The notes under the pieces: generated by a model | What the model was told of the DNA's origin: nothing | Seen by the model: the letters and a program-made list of their open reading frames with translations, nothing else | The model's database searches: none | In this document: one piece after another, positions 9,462-17,083 of the stretch | How positions within the stretch are numbered: the first letter of the stretch is position 1 | Layout of the letters: every line of letters starts with the position of its first letter | Made by a program: the position numbers and the translations under genes | Assembly: GCF_026130045.1 (NCBI RefSeq) | Contig: NZ_JAIBNX010000005.1 | Coordinates: 33,637-97,636, forward strand | Source of the DNA: Micromonospora sp. CPCC 205371 | GTDB lineage: Bacteria > Actinomycetota > Actinomycetes > Mycobacteriales > Micromonosporaceae | Direction: 5' to 3' | Length of the DNA stretch: 64,000 nt

Positions 9462-9517
9462 CCGCGACCTATCTGAACCTGTCGCAACCTGACACGCCCG
9501 ACCGCGCCCGGCGATTC

Positions 9518-10003
9518 TCAGTCGTGCCAATGGCGGCTGGTGGAGTTGTCCGTCTCACCTGCGTGATCCATCAGATCGCCAGCCAGATAGCTCGCCAGCC
9601 GGCGGATCGCGGCGGCGACATCAGTGACATCCGGTGAGGTGTACGCGTCAAGGTCGTCGGCCAGCTGGTGGCAGCGGCTGAGAGCGACGGCCAGATGCGC
9701 GGTGTACGACGCTTGTTCCGCGCACCGTGTACAGCCTGAGCGCGCGGTGGACCTGGTAAGCCGTGCCAGGGCATCGGGGCGTACGAAGGTACCTCTGCCC
9801 ACGGCGCCGTAGGTGGCACCGCGCACCTGAAGTTCCCGCAACGCCCGCTGCGCGGTCATCCTCGACACGCCGTGAAGGTGGGCCATCTCGCGGGCGGACG
9901 GCAACTGCTGCCCCGGCAGTAGCCGGCCCTCGCGGATCTGAGTCACGATGTCTTCGACAACCCGGGTGAACAGGGAACGGGAGTCGGGGGTCCAGTTACT
10001 CAT
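9518..10003 (-). CDS. GntR-family transcriptional regulator
   Basis: The 161-residue protein has an N-terminal GntR winged helix: VVEDIVTQIREGRLLPGQQLPS, then AREMAHLHGVSRMTAQRALRELQ and a wing ending GRGTFV. The C-terminal part is short and contains CTRC, so it is not a normal FadR or HutC effector domain. It resembles the small GntR proteins of actinobacterial conjugative elements (KorSA-like role). It is coupled by ATGA to the upstream gene and heads toward the transfer genes, so it is likely a regulator of transfer. The repeated CCTGWCAGG motifs nearby are candidate operators, but nothing in the sequence ties this protein to them directly. Confidence 0.8.
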   Translation of the reverse strand: MSNWTPDSRSLFTRVVEDIVTQIREGRLLPGQQLPSAREMAHLHGVSRMTAQRALRELQVRGATYGAVGRGTFVRPDALARLTRSTARSGCTRCAEQASYTAHLAVALSRCHQLADDLDAYTSPDVTDVAAAIRRLASYLAGDLMDHAGETDNSTSRHWHD

Positions 10004-10755
10004 CGCACGACACCCAACGTCATCGGACGGCAGGTGGCGGTGAGGTCCCCTGCCAGAACCGCTTTAGCGACGCGCCGTTCCGCACGCCGCCGTCGCATGC
10101 GCAGCGTCGGCGCGGGCACACCGGTCTCGGTAGCGAGCTGTTCGATCAGTGTGTCACCGAAGCGGGTGCCGGCGATGAGCTCGGCCTGCTCGACGGTGAT
10201 GATGCCTGCCGCGGCGGCCCGGCCGAGGATCAGTTCCGGATGCCCGTACGGCAGCGCCGGTGACCGGGAGCCGGTCGGCAGATCGTCCGGCAGTTCCTCG
10301 GTCGGTTCGGCTTTGACGACCGCGACTCCGGCCCGCCATGCTGACCAGCAGAACCGCAGCCACAGCCTCGGCGGTTCCAGCGGTGCGTGCTTGAGTGCGT
10401 GCAGGAACCCCGCGAGCAGTTCGGAGTCGATGTCGTCGGCGTGACGCGTGTAGGCGCTGCCGATGCGGGCCGCCATGTGGGTCAAGCCAGGCAGCGCGAC
10501 CCCGACCGCGCCGACTACCCACGCCGGCCCCCATTCGCGGGCGTGGTGGGCAAGCTGCCGCCACAGCGCGTCGGTGGTCTCGACGTAGTGCGGTACGCCG
10601 ATCAGCAGCTCGCGCAGCTCGTTGAGCGGCAGGGTGCGGTTCGGCAGGCCCGGCACCGGGCGGGCGTCGAAGGCTAGCGGTGCCGGTTCGCAGGTCAGCA
10701 GCGCGAACGCGGTCTCGGCGGACGACAGCGCCGACGTAATTCTGGTGGAAGGCAT
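10000..10755 (-). CDS. Conserved element protein with a sigma-like C-terminal helix-turn-helix
   Basis: The 251-residue product starts at ATG 10755 with GAGGGG seven bases upstream. The N-terminal and central parts are helical (LWRQLAHHAREWGPAWVVGAVGVALPGL). The C-terminal part has an all-helical pattern, ITVEQAELIAGTRFG then LIEQLATETGVPAPTLRMRRRRAERRVAKAV, which resembles sigma-70 region 4 or a related helix-turn-helix. I do not recognise a named family. It is the first gene of the leftward transfer operon and is coupled to GntR. Its upstream region, shared with the rightward methyltransferase pair, holds at least six copies of a TGTCAGG-type motif. A DNA-binding regulatory role is plausible but inferred. 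Confidence 0.6.
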   Translation of the reverse strand: MPSTRITSALSSAETAFALLTCEPAPLAFDARPVPGLPNRTLPLNELRELLIGVPHYVETTDALWRQLAHHAREWGPAWVVGAVGVALPGLTHMAARIGSAYTRHADDIDSELLAGFLHALKHAPLEPPRLWLRFCWSAWRAGVAVVKAEPTEELPDDLPTGSRSPALPYGHPELILGRAAAAGIITVEQAELIAGTRFGDTLIEQLATETGVPAPTLRMRRRRAERRVAKAVLAGDLTATCRPMTLGVVR

Positions 10756-10827
10756 GGCGTTTCCCCTCGAAGAAGCCGCGCCCCGCGAGGTCGCGGGGCG
10801 TCGTGCTCTTCGATTGGGACAGCCCGA

Positions 10828-10953
10828 CCTGACACCACGAGCCTTTGTCAGACCAGGACAGGTCCGGACAGGTGATGTCAGGTTCGCGGGTGGTCTGCAC
10901 CGGGCTGTGACCGGTCCTGACAGGTACTGGGCCGGTTCGATCGGCCTGTCAGG
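10828..10953. promoter_or_regulatory. Cluster of CCTGWCAGG-type repeats in a divergent promoter region
   Basis: The divergent 252-bp region between 10755 and 11008 holds repeated copies of one near-palindrome: CCTGACA at 10828-10834, TGTCAG at 10846-10851, TGTCAGG at 10876-10882, CCTGACAGG at 10916-10924 and CCTGTCAGG at 10945-10953, plus weaker GGACAGG copies between them. CCTGACAGG and CCTGTCAGG are reverse complements. The same word is found at 2707, 9488, 12655-12688 and 12962, all outside well-supported genes. This looks like an operator array, or the iterons of an element-encoded initiator. Confidence 0.55.
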
Positions 10954-11007
10954 ACGGCACTGGGGTTACGTCAGAACGCCGTACCGGTCCCGGGGGCCAA
11001 CGCGCCC

Positions 11008-11562
11008 ATGACCGACACCAACCACAACGCGCCCGTCCCGGTTGGGGACGTGGTGCCCGGCGACCCGCCCGTGCCGATCACCGTCTGGCCCGTGCCCGCC
11101 CCACGTCACGGGGAGAGCATGTCCAACGCGCTCGGTGTGCGGCTGGTCCACGGCTTCACCCACCCAGGAGAGCTCATCATCGATCTGACCGACGGGCCGC
11201 AGCTGGCCCGAGCCATCATCAACGCCCGGCGGCGCAGCCACCTCCAGTCCCCGAAGACCGTGGGCTGGGGAAAGGAGAACGCGCCGCTGATCGTCACCGG
11301 CTGGCCGGTCGAGGCGCCCGTAGGCGAGTTCTTCGCCGCGTGCCATAACCAACTCCCGTTGGGCGGCTGCGTGGCGGTGCTCCTGCCGCACGGCGACCCG
11401 ACCCTGCCCGCCGATGTCGTGGCCGCCGCCAAGAGTGCACGGCTGGCCTACCTGCAGCACATCGTCGCCGCCACCGTCCGCGACGGCCGGGGCCAGCTCG
11501 CCATCCACACCGACGTACTGATCCTGACCCGCTCTCACATCGAGGATGGCGATGCCCGATGA
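11008..11562 (+). CDS. Degenerate methyltransferase-like protein
   Basis: The 184-residue protein parallels the true methyltransferase directly downstream. LVHGFTHPGELIIDLTDGPQ stands where an active enzyme has a HxFTxPGxxVxDPxxGSGTT motif. Its C-terminal AAKSARLAYLQHIVAATVRDG lines up with VAKSVGLVPVERCAAMLAAVRDG of the neighbour. The SAM-binding G-x-G loop is replaced and there is no SPP motif, so it is probably catalytically dead. The two genes overlap by ATGA, which suggests they work as a pair. No good Shine-Dalgarno site precedes ATG 11008. A regulatory or structural partner role is my inference. Confidence 0.6.
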   Translation: MTDTNHNAPVPVGDVVPGDPPVPITVWPVPAPRHGESMSNALGVRLVHGFTHPGELIIDLTDGPQLARAIINARRRSHLQSPKTVGWGKENAPLIVTGWPVEAPVGEFFAACHNQLPLGGCVAVLLPHGDPTLPADVVAAAKSARLAYLQHIVAATVRDGRGQLAIHTDVLILTRSHIEDGDAR

Positions 11563-12401
11563 CTGAAACCCTGCCGGTCACGTCGGTCTGGCTGACCTGC
11601 CAGCAACCGGCCCGTGACCAGCGGCGAGGCCGCTATGTCCCACAGACCTCCAGTCACCCGGGCAAGATGTTGCCCAATCTGGCCGCGCACGCAATCGCTT
11701 CCTACACCGCACCCGGGGAGCTGGTGTTCGACCCGATGTGCGGATCGGGCACCACCCTGGTCGAGGCCGTCCACCTCGGACGCGCCGCGCTCGGCGTGGA
11801 CATCGAACCGCGGTTCACCGCACTTGCCGAGGCCAACCTCGCCCTGGCAGCCAACCAGGGCGCCGCCGGTACGGCGAAGGTCGTCACCGGCGGCGCCACG
11901 AACCTGCTCGACCTGGTGCCCGCCTCAGCGGTCGGCAAGGTGGGCCTGGTACTCACCTCACCCCCGGACGGGCGCGGAACCCCCGGCCTCGTCCGGGCCA
12001 CAAGCAACGGCGTACGCAAACGGGACCACCAGTATGGGGACAAGGCGAGGGGCAACCTCGCCTACGCGGGATGGTCCCGCCTGCTCGACGGGTTCGCCGC
12101 CATCCTGGCCGCCAGCTACCAACTGGTGCGTCCCGGTGGGACCGTGGTCATCACCTGCCGCCCGGTACGCCGCCATCGCGACGACTTCATCGACCTGCCC
12201 GGCGAACTGCTGACGGTCGCGAAGTCGGTGGGCCTGGTCCCGGTGGAGCGATGCGCGGCGATGCTCGCCGCCGTCCGCGACGGACAAATCGTCCACCGTG
12301 CCAGCATGTTCGGACTGATGGCCGTACGCCGCACCCGCGCAGAAGGCATCCCGGTGCACCTAGTCACGCATGAGGACGTCCTCGTGCTGCGGCGCAGCTA
12401 A
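11559..12401 (+). CDS. Class I SAM-dependent DNA methyltransferase (TRM11/N4-type)
   Basis: The 280-residue protein has the amino-methyltransferase signature: SSHPGKMLPNLAAHAI, then motif I PGELVFDPMCGSGTTLVEA near residue 50, motif II ALGVDIEPRF, and motif IV VLTSPPDGRG near 130. VRPGGTVVITCRPVRR comes late in the chain. A TSPP motif IV fits cytosine-N4 or adenine-N6 modification in a beta-class order. There is no restriction partner beside it, so it is an orphan methyltransferase of the element, perhaps protecting transferring DNA. It overlaps the degenerate paralog by ATGA and is followed by a strong hairpin. Confidence 0.8.
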   Translation: MTETLPVTSVWLTCQQPARDQRRGRYVPQTSSHPGKMLPNLAAHAIASYTAPGELVFDPMCGSGTTLVEAVHLGRAALGVDIEPRFTALAEANLALAANQGAAGTAKVVTGGATNLLDLVPASAVGKVGLVLTSPPDGRGTPGLVRATSNGVRKRDHQYGDKARGNLAYAGWSRLLDGFAAILAASYQLVRPGGTVVITCRPVRRHRDDFIDLPGELLTVAKSVGLVPVERCAAMLAAVRDGQIVHRASMFGLMAVRRTRAEGIPVHLVTHEDVLVLRRS

Positions 12402-12457
12402 AAGCAAGCCAGGCGGAACCGACTTCCGGTGTCTTTGCCGCGGCCATCGGCGCACAA

Positions 12458-12493
12458 CGAGCGGGACGCGGCAGCTCAGCCGCGTCCCGCTCG
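12458..12493 (+). terminator. Strong 15-bp hairpin after the methyltransferase gene
   Basis: CGAGCGGGACGCGGC and GCCGCGTCCCGCTCG pair perfectly over 15 bp around a 6-base loop (AGCTCA), 57 bases after the methyltransferase stop. There is no T tract. The length and perfection make it the clearest transcription stop in the element. Confidence 0.6.
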
Positions 12494-12652
12494 GTGACAG
12501 CGGCAAGGGGCCGCATGGGTACCGGCCAGTTCCCGCTGGGGCTTGCCCTGCGGACCACCGGGCCGGACAGTGCCCTTGCTCACGACACCGCCCGGCCTCG
12601 ACCGGCGCTCGGCGGTCAAGACCCCCAGCAGCGTCTGTGACTCCGAGGAGTC

Positions 12653-12690
12653 GGCTGTCAGGCCGCGTCAGGTCGACGAACCTGACAGCC
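12653..12690. repeat. 10-bp inverted repeat made of the CCTGACAG element motif
   Basis: GGCTGTCAGG (12653-12662) and CCTGACAGCC (12681-12690) are exact reverse complements. Nested inside is a second pair, GTCAGGT (12667-12673) and ACCTGAC (12680-12686). These are the same words that repeat upstream of the divergent genes near 10.9 kb, so this is likely another binding site of the same protein. Confidence 0.55.
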
Positions 12691-12940
12691 CGCCCTCCAT
12701 GCCGGCACACGGCGATAACCTGGCACCACTACTTCTTTCCTCTTCCGTGCTGATCTGCCCCTGCCCAGTGAGGGCACCACACCCACCGCTTGCCCGGTCG
12801 GCCGCCACTCACCTCCGGTCAGATCACCACCTCATACCCCGCACGCCCAGCGCTCCACATGCCTGGGCGCGGTCGCCCCATCCCTTCGCGAGGCGGTCTC
12901 TTCCTGGTCGTCGTCTTCTTCATGCGCTGGAGACAGCGAC

Positions 12941-13106
12941 ATGCTCAAACCGGGCCAGGTACCTGACAGACGGCGACTACTCGTGCGAGCTGCCGGAGGC
13001 GGCGCAAACGGACACGGTCGAGTCTGCGCTCGGCGTCATCGCGTCGCTGTCCACGCCGCGCGTGATCGCTGCGGACGGCACAGACCACATTGTCCACGTG
13101 CCCTAA
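12941..13106 (+). pseudogene. Small element protein with a one-base frameshift
   Basis: ATG 12941 has GGAG eight bases upstream and begins ML-KPG. After about five codons the coding-like frame changes: the next frame reads RYLTDGDYSCELPEAAQTD, continues through VIASLSTPRVIAADGTDHI and stops at 13106 with strong G/C third positions. Removing one base near 12956 would join the two into a 54-residue protein MLKPG-RYLTDGDYSC.... I do not recognise the family. It is a broken gene or a sequencing indel. Confidence 0.4.
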
Positions 13107-13149
13107 CCACGCCACCTCGGCATCCCGTGCCGGAACGAAGGACAGGCTG

Positions 13150-13428
13150 ATGAGCCTCTACACGCTGACGCCCAAGCCCGACTGCGCGCGCTACACGATC
13201 CAGGTCGGCTGGAACCCCCACCGCACCTTCTTCGCCACCGTGCTCGACTTCGCCTGGGACCCGGTCACCGACCCCGGCGACGAGCCGGACGCGGTGCGCC
13301 TCGGCATCGGCGAGACGATCCTGGACCCCACCGACGTGCTGATCGCCGTCGAACCCTACGCCGTCATTCCCAACGACCTTGCCGCGAAGCTGCGCGCCGA
13401 CAAAGCCGCGCACCCGCCGCGCCAGTAG
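13150..13428 (+). CDS. Small conserved element protein, function unknown
   Basis: The 92-residue product (MSLYTLTPKPDCARYTIQVGWN...) starts at ATG 13150 with AAGGA seven bases upstream; an in-frame ATG at 13090 lacks such a site. Third-position bias is strong. It contains a beta-rich core (HRTFFATVLDF, ETILDPTDVLIAVEPYAVI) and a charged C-terminal helix. No known domain is recognised. Similar small proteins commonly sit between DNA-processing and DUF4192 genes in actinobacterial elements, and nothing more can be said of its job. Confidence 0.65.
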   Translation: MSLYTLTPKPDCARYTIQVGWNPHRTFFATVLDFAWDPVTDPGDEPDAVRLGIGETILDPTDVLIAVEPYAVIPNDLAAKLRADKAAHPPRQ

Positions 13429-13533
13429 CACCCCGCCGAGGGCCGCCACGTCAGCCCCGGACAACACCACTCAGCTCGCACCTCTTATTTCCCGGCCGTC
13501 GCCCGGCCGGATCTCGCGAACCCGCGCATCTTT

Positions 13534-13559
13534 CGGGCACGGCCGACAAGCCGTGCCCG
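13534..13559 (+). terminator. 9-bp hairpin after a small gene
   Basis: CGGGCACGG (13534-13542) and CCGTGCCCG (13551-13559) form a perfect 9-bp stem with an 8-base loop. It lies about 105 bases after the stop at 13428 and 22 bases before an AAGGAGG site (13581-13587). It could stop transcription or act as an attenuator for the next gene. Confidence 0.4.
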
Positions 13560-13598
13560 GATTCCATCCACCAACCCGCCAAGGAGGGATCCGGGGGC

Positions 13599-13883
13599 AC
13601 CCACAGCACCAACGGTCCGGCGAGCAAGCCCAGCAAGAGAACACGCCGGCATCGGCAAGTCATCCCGCACGTCCGTGCGCTGTCGCATCGCGCTCAGCAA
13701 GGCGACCGCGACGCGTCCGCCGACTTCGACCAGAGCTTCCACGACGCGGTGACCCGCTACGTCGCCGCGCGGATGCGCGACAGCGCCGAAGCCGTCCGCT
13801 GCCTGGAGCGACGGGCACTCCGGCGCATGCCATCCGTCCTGGTCGGAGCGGCCGACAGTAGGGCTGCGGCGGTGACCGCATGA
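13599..13883 (+). CDS. Small helical protein with no visible start codon
   Basis: A frame with strong coding bias reads ...RQVIPHVRALSHRAQQGD, then FHDAVTRYVAARMRDSAEAVRCL, and ends at a TGA at 13881-13883 that overlaps the next ATG (ATGA), as in the genes that follow. A very good AAGGAGG lies at 13581-13587, but no ATG, GTG or TTG follows it in this frame. The codons after it read ACC CAC AGC ACC, as if an ATG had been lost just before 13599. The start given is therefore nominal. The product is not recognised; it is alpha-helical and basic. Confidence 0.4.
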   Translation, partial: THSTNGPASKPSKRTRRHRQVIPHVRALSHRAQQGDRDASADFDQSFHDAVTRYVAARMRDSAEAVRCLERRALRRMPSVLVGAADSRAAAVTA

Positions 13884-14467
13884 CCACGCCGATTCCCAGC
13901 ATCCCCGTACAGCTGGCCGGACAGCCCACCATCGGCGGCCTTGTCGTCCCGTGGACAACCGGCCGCACCCCTGACGGCCGCTACCGGTTCGGCGCTGTCG
14001 ACCTCGACCGGCACAACCAGGCCATGACCGACCGGCTCTGTCAGACCTGCGGTGTCCCGCTCGAGGACCGGATCGTCCTCGCGATGCGCGACAGCGACCT
14101 GCGAACGCTGACCAGCCACGAGCCCGGCATGCACCCTGTCTGCGCCGCCTACGCCGCGACCGCTTGCCCCATGCTCGCCGGGCGGATGCACCACTACCGG
14201 GTCACATCGCTGGCTGGGCAACTGGCCGACCTCGGCGTCAGCTCCCACGGCGACCCAGCCGACGCGCGGGCCGGCGCCACGGCCGAGCCGTGGCAGCTTG
14301 TGTGGGCTAGCGGCTACCGCGTCTACACCCACCCGCGCACCAACCTGCTCGCGGCGATGGTGCTGCCCGAGCAGATCCTCCGCGTCCGCCGCATCGGTGA
14401 CAGCACGCCGCATGAAGGACACCGGCCCGGCGCTGCCGACTCGACCGGAGGCGAGACGCATCCATGA
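13880..14467 (+). CDS. Conserved element protein with a Cys/His metal-site pattern
   Basis: The 195-residue protein carries a treble-clef-like set of Cys and His: RLCQTCGVPL, then HEPGMHPVCAAYAATACPML. After this comes a mixed region ending in VYTHPRTNLLAAMVLPEQILRVRRIG. The CxxC...HxxC...C arrangement suggests zinc binding. It overlaps its neighbours by ATGA on both sides and is part of a run of three coupled cargo genes (13880-15179). I do not recognise a characterised family. A role in element maintenance rather than transfer is guessed only from its position. Confidence 0.7.
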   Translation: MTTPIPSIPVQLAGQPTIGGLVVPWTTGRTPDGRYRFGAVDLDRHNQAMTDRLCQTCGVPLEDRIVLAMRDSDLRTLTSHEPGMHPVCAAYAATACPMLAGRMHHYRVTSLAGQLADLGVSSHGDPADARAGATAEPWQLVWASGYRVYTHPRTNLLAAMVLPEQILRVRRIGDSTPHEGHRPGAADSTGGETHP

Positions 14468-14757
14468 GAAAGCTCTGGGCACTGCCGTTCACCGGCCGCC
14501 AGATCAATGACGCCGACCCCGGCCACGAAGGCCCGTCCTGCCAGGCATGCGCCGCCTACCAGGCTGACCGGCACCTGCGGGCCGAGCAGTCACCGATGCT
14601 GCACGACCTGCGCGGCCGGCTCTACAAGTCGCCGCACGCCGGCACCTACCTGTTCGAAGCGCGCTACTCCCGCTGGGCGTGCACCCAAGGAGCCCACAGC
14701 CCGCTCGACGAATACGCATTCCTACGCGACCGCCGCGAAGGAGAGTCCACCCGATGA
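14464..14757 (+). CDS. Small cargo protein with a CxxC motif
   Basis: The 97-residue product starts MRKLWALPFTGRQI and contains SCQACAAYQADRHL and a later Cys (RWACTQGAH). It begins within the stop of the previous gene (ATGA) and ends within the start of the next one (ATGA), so it is co-translated with both. Third-position bias supports it as real. No family is recognised, and no signal peptide or membrane segment is visible. Confidence 0.6.
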   Translation: MRKLWALPFTGRQINDADPGHEGPSCQACAAYQADRHLRAEQSPMLHDLRGRLYKSPHAGTYLFEARYSRWACTQGAHSPLDEYAFLRDRREGESTR

Positions 14758-15179
14758 CCCTGTACCTGATCACCGTCTACCACAACGACGATTCGCGGTT
14801 CCTGCCGTACGAGGACGGCCACCGGCTGACCGCCGCAGTGTCGCACTGGCGGAACCTGCCCACCGCCGTGGAGCCCGAGATGCTCGCCGACTGGGCATAC
14901 CACGTCTTCAACACGGACCTTGAGCGCCTGGAGCCGAGCCGCACTCGACCGGACAGCGAGCTGGCGTTCCTGGTCGCCTGCGTCTACCGGCTGCTCCAAC
15001 TGCGCTCGCTATCGATCGGCGACGTGGTCCAAGTCGCCACCGACAACGCCCAGACCTGGTGGCTGGCATGCGAAACCTTCGGCTGGAAGCACATCAGCCC
15101 ACCGGCGAACGTTCACGGGCAGCCGCTAACCGCCGAGAAGGTCTACCAGCACCTCAACGAACAGCGACGAACGCGCTGA
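14754..15179 (+). CDS. Conserved cargo protein, function unknown
   Basis: ATG 14754 overlaps the previous stop (ATGA); the longer frame from 14679 overlaps the previous gene fully and is rejected. The 141-residue product begins MTLYLITVYHNDDSRFLP and has a helical middle (ELAFLVACVYRLLQLRSLSI) with three Trp residues near WWLACETFGW. It is soluble and acidic. I recognise no domain. It ends the three-gene coupled run that begins at 13880. Confidence 0.65.
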   Translation: MTLYLITVYHNDDSRFLPYEDGHRLTAAVSHWRNLPTAVEPEMLADWAYHVFNTDLERLEPSRTRPDSELAFLVACVYRLLQLRSLSIGDVVQVATDNAQTWWLACETFGWKHISPPANVHGQPLTAEKVYQHLNEQRRTR

Positions 15180-15352
15180 TCAGCCGACACTCAGATTCAT
15201 CGGCTGTGCGCGTTTGACATTGTCCCTACTGAGTAACGGCCCGCGAAGAGCAACAACCACCGCGCCAGCAAGGTGCTCCATGTCACCGCGATAAGGAACG
15301 GACCTTGACCCGGCCCTGGCCGCCTGAGCCAGCACTCACACCTCGCTGGATC

Positions 15353-15442
15353 AGGTCCCGCGACCTGGGCTTGCCCGGCGTTCAGCGCCAACCAACCGTC
15401 GCCGGTCTTCCATCTGGAAGGCCGGCATCTCCATATCTGGAG
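15353..15442 (+). promoter_or_regulatory. Structured leader with the ribosome site inside a hairpin
   Basis: Three successive hairpins lie between 15353 and 15442: CAGGTC-CCGC-GACCTG (15353-15368), an 11-bp stem GCCGGTCTTCC / GGAAGGCCGGC with one G-U pair and an ATCT loop (15401-15426), and CTCCA-TATC-TGGAG (15429-15442). The last one contains the first four bases of the GGAGG that serves ATG 15449, so it would hide the ribosome site when folded. The upstream part of this gap (15180-15352) shows nothing clear. Confidence 0.45.
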
Positions 15443-15448
15443 GTCTCC

Positions 15449-15841
15449 ATGCCAGCCCGATGGCACCCATGCCTCGCAATAACCGCCAGTCGCCTGCTGC
15501 GCGCCGAACTGCGCATCGTCGAGCAGCACACCGGCTGGGAATTCGAGAACACTGAATCCATTTCGGACGGCCGCCGACACGCCAGCCGCCGTCCGCTGAT
15601 CATCGTCGGCGCGGATCTCGTCGCTCGGATCCGTAACCCGTTGTCCTGCGGCGGCTTCGTCGTCGTGGCCACACCCAACCCGGACAGCACGCAGACGTTC
15701 GCGCACGCCGAGCGCATCGGCGCGTCCTACGTCATCGTCCTGCCAGCTGCCCGGTCATGGCTGGCCCACCAACTCGTGCACGACGTCTCCGAGCTGACCC
15801 GGCGTGGCCATCCCCGCCCGACAAAGCGCCACCGGCCCTAA
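15449..15841 (+). CDS. Pseudo-receiver-like protein (Ssd/CpaE N-terminal type)
   Basis: ATG 15449 follows GGAGG by five bases; the longer frame upstream runs through the structured leader. The 130-residue product reads as a single alternating alpha/beta domain: ELRIVEQHTGWEFENTE, RPLIIVGADLVARI, GGFVVVATPNPDS, ERIGASYVIVLPAARSWLAHQL. That order resembles the atypical receiver domain at the N-terminus of the septum-site protein Ssd and of CpaE, here without the P-loop ATPase half. The likeness is by pattern only. A link to element inheritance or septum placement would be speculative. Confidence 0.55.
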   Translation: MPARWHPCLAITASRLLRAELRIVEQHTGWEFENTESISDGRRHASRRPLIIVGADLVARIRNPLSCGGFVVVATPNPDSTQTFAHAERIGASYVIVLPAARSWLAHQLVHDVSELTRRGHPRPTKRHRP

Positions 15842-15941
15842 CGGGTCGAGCTTGACCGCGATCCCGACCGGAGCCGCTGCCCACCTACGACCGCGTATCT
15901 CGCCGCGGCCTTTCGACCGTCCCTCGCATGTGGAGACTGCT

Positions 15942-16919
15942 GTGACTCACAACGACAAGATTCGTATCCGATCCAACATCGACCTCGTCGCCGTGGTGCC
16001 GTACCTGCTCGGCTTCCACCCCGACAACAACAGCATCGTGATCACCACCTTCCACGGCCACACAATCTCGTTCGTCGCCCGAGTCGACCTACCCGCACCC
16101 GGCGAACACCACGCCACCGCCAACCAACTCCTGGACCTCATCCGCCGGCAGGAACACACCGACGCCGTCACCGTTATCGGCTACGGCGCCCCCGACCACA
16201 TCGAACCCGCCATCCACACGTTCGCCGACGTCTTCGCCTCCCACAACATGCCCATCCACGACCGCATCCGGGTCACCGACGGACGGGTCCGGAGCCTGAT
16301 CTGCACCAACCCGGACTGCTGCCCGCCCGAAGGCACCCCCTACGAGCCGACCACCTCGCTCGTGGCGGTCCAGGCCACCGTCGCCGGCCACGTCGCCCAC
16401 CCGAACCGCGACGCGATCAGCGCCATGTTCGCTCCCGTGCAAGGCACCACACAGCAGCGGATGCGAGCCGCCACCGATCGAGCCGTCCGGCGGCTGGACG
16501 CCCTGTGGGCCTCCGGCGGCGAACCCGCCCTCCTACACGCCGGCGAAAACGCGGTCCGCGCCGCCATCCGATCCCACGACAGCGGACAACCACTGAACAG
16601 TCAGCGGATCGCGTGGCTGTCCGTCCTGCTCCCCCACCCACACATGCAGGACATCGCGATCCAGCTCACCCAGCCCAGCCAGGCGCACGTCGAGCTGTGG
16701 GCGACGGTGACCCGACACGCCCAACCGCCATTCGATCCGACACCGGCGGTGCTGCTGGCCATCACTGCCTGGCGGTGCGGCAACGGCACACTAGCCGGCC
16801 TCGCCGCCGAACACGCCCTCAACACGGCGCCCGGCCACCGGCTCGCCAGTGCAGTCGACACCGCGCTGCGGCACGGCATCCCCCCAGGCGACTTCGAAAA
16901 GACCCTCCGCATGCGGTAA
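15942..16919 (+). CDS. DUF4192 family protein
   Basis: GTG 15942 with GGAG six bases upstream gives 325 residues that begin with the diagnostic start of DUF4192: IRIRSNIDLVAVVPYLLGFHPDNNSIVI. This is followed by HTISFVARVDLP and, further on, RMRAATDRAVRRLDALW and a C-terminal ALLAITAWRCGNGTLAGLAAEHAL. The family is widespread in actinobacteria, both on chromosomes and on mobile elements. Its biochemical role is not known to me. It stands alone between two structured leaders, so it probably has its own transcription unit. Confidence 0.9.
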   Translation: MTHNDKIRIRSNIDLVAVVPYLLGFHPDNNSIVITTFHGHTISFVARVDLPAPGEHHATANQLLDLIRRQEHTDAVTVIGYGAPDHIEPAIHTFADVFASHNMPIHDRIRVTDGRVRSLICTNPDCCPPEGTPYEPTTSLVAVQATVAGHVAHPNRDAISAMFAPVQGTTQQRMRAATDRAVRRLDALWASGGEPALLHAGENAVRAAIRSHDSGQPLNSQRIAWLSVLLPHPHMQDIAIQLTQPSQAHVELWATVTRHAQPPFDPTPAVLLAITAWRCGNGTLAGLAAEHALNTAPGHRLASAVDTALRHGIPPGDFEKTLRMR

Positions 16920-16993
16920 ACCCGCCCGCCGCGCGGCCGTTCCGCGCCGACGTGCACGGCTTCGTCAAGCGGCTTGGCCGCTCCAGCTTCATC

Positions 16994-17083
16994 CGGCCCA
17001 CATTCTGGTGGGCCGTCGCCGTAAGTAGAGCCCGGGACGCCCGCCTAGGAAACGTCGCGTCCCGGGTTCTCTCGTGACGAGAG
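16994..17083 (+). promoter_or_regulatory. Three-hairpin leader of the GGDEF gene
   Basis: After the DUF4192 gene come three consecutive perfect hairpins: CGGCCCAC / GTGGGCCG (16994-17015, 6-base loop), CCCGGGACGC / GCGTCCCGGG (17031-17066, 16-base loop) and CTCTCGT-G-ACGAGAG (17069-17083). The last one contains most of the GAGAGGA ribosome site of the GTG at 17091. The first may end the upstream transcript. The last two could control translation of the GGDEF protein. The sequence does not match the conserved core of known c-di-GMP riboswitches. Confidence 0.45.

Larger units (their letters stand above)
12402..12940. other. Non-coding 540-bp stretch after the methyltransferase gene
   Basis: I see no convincing gene here. 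It contains a 15-bp-stem hairpin (12458-12493) and a 10-bp inverted repeat built from the element motif (12653-12690), listed separately. The remainder, from about 12700 to 12940, is unremarkable leader-like sequence before a small broken gene. Confidence 0.5.
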
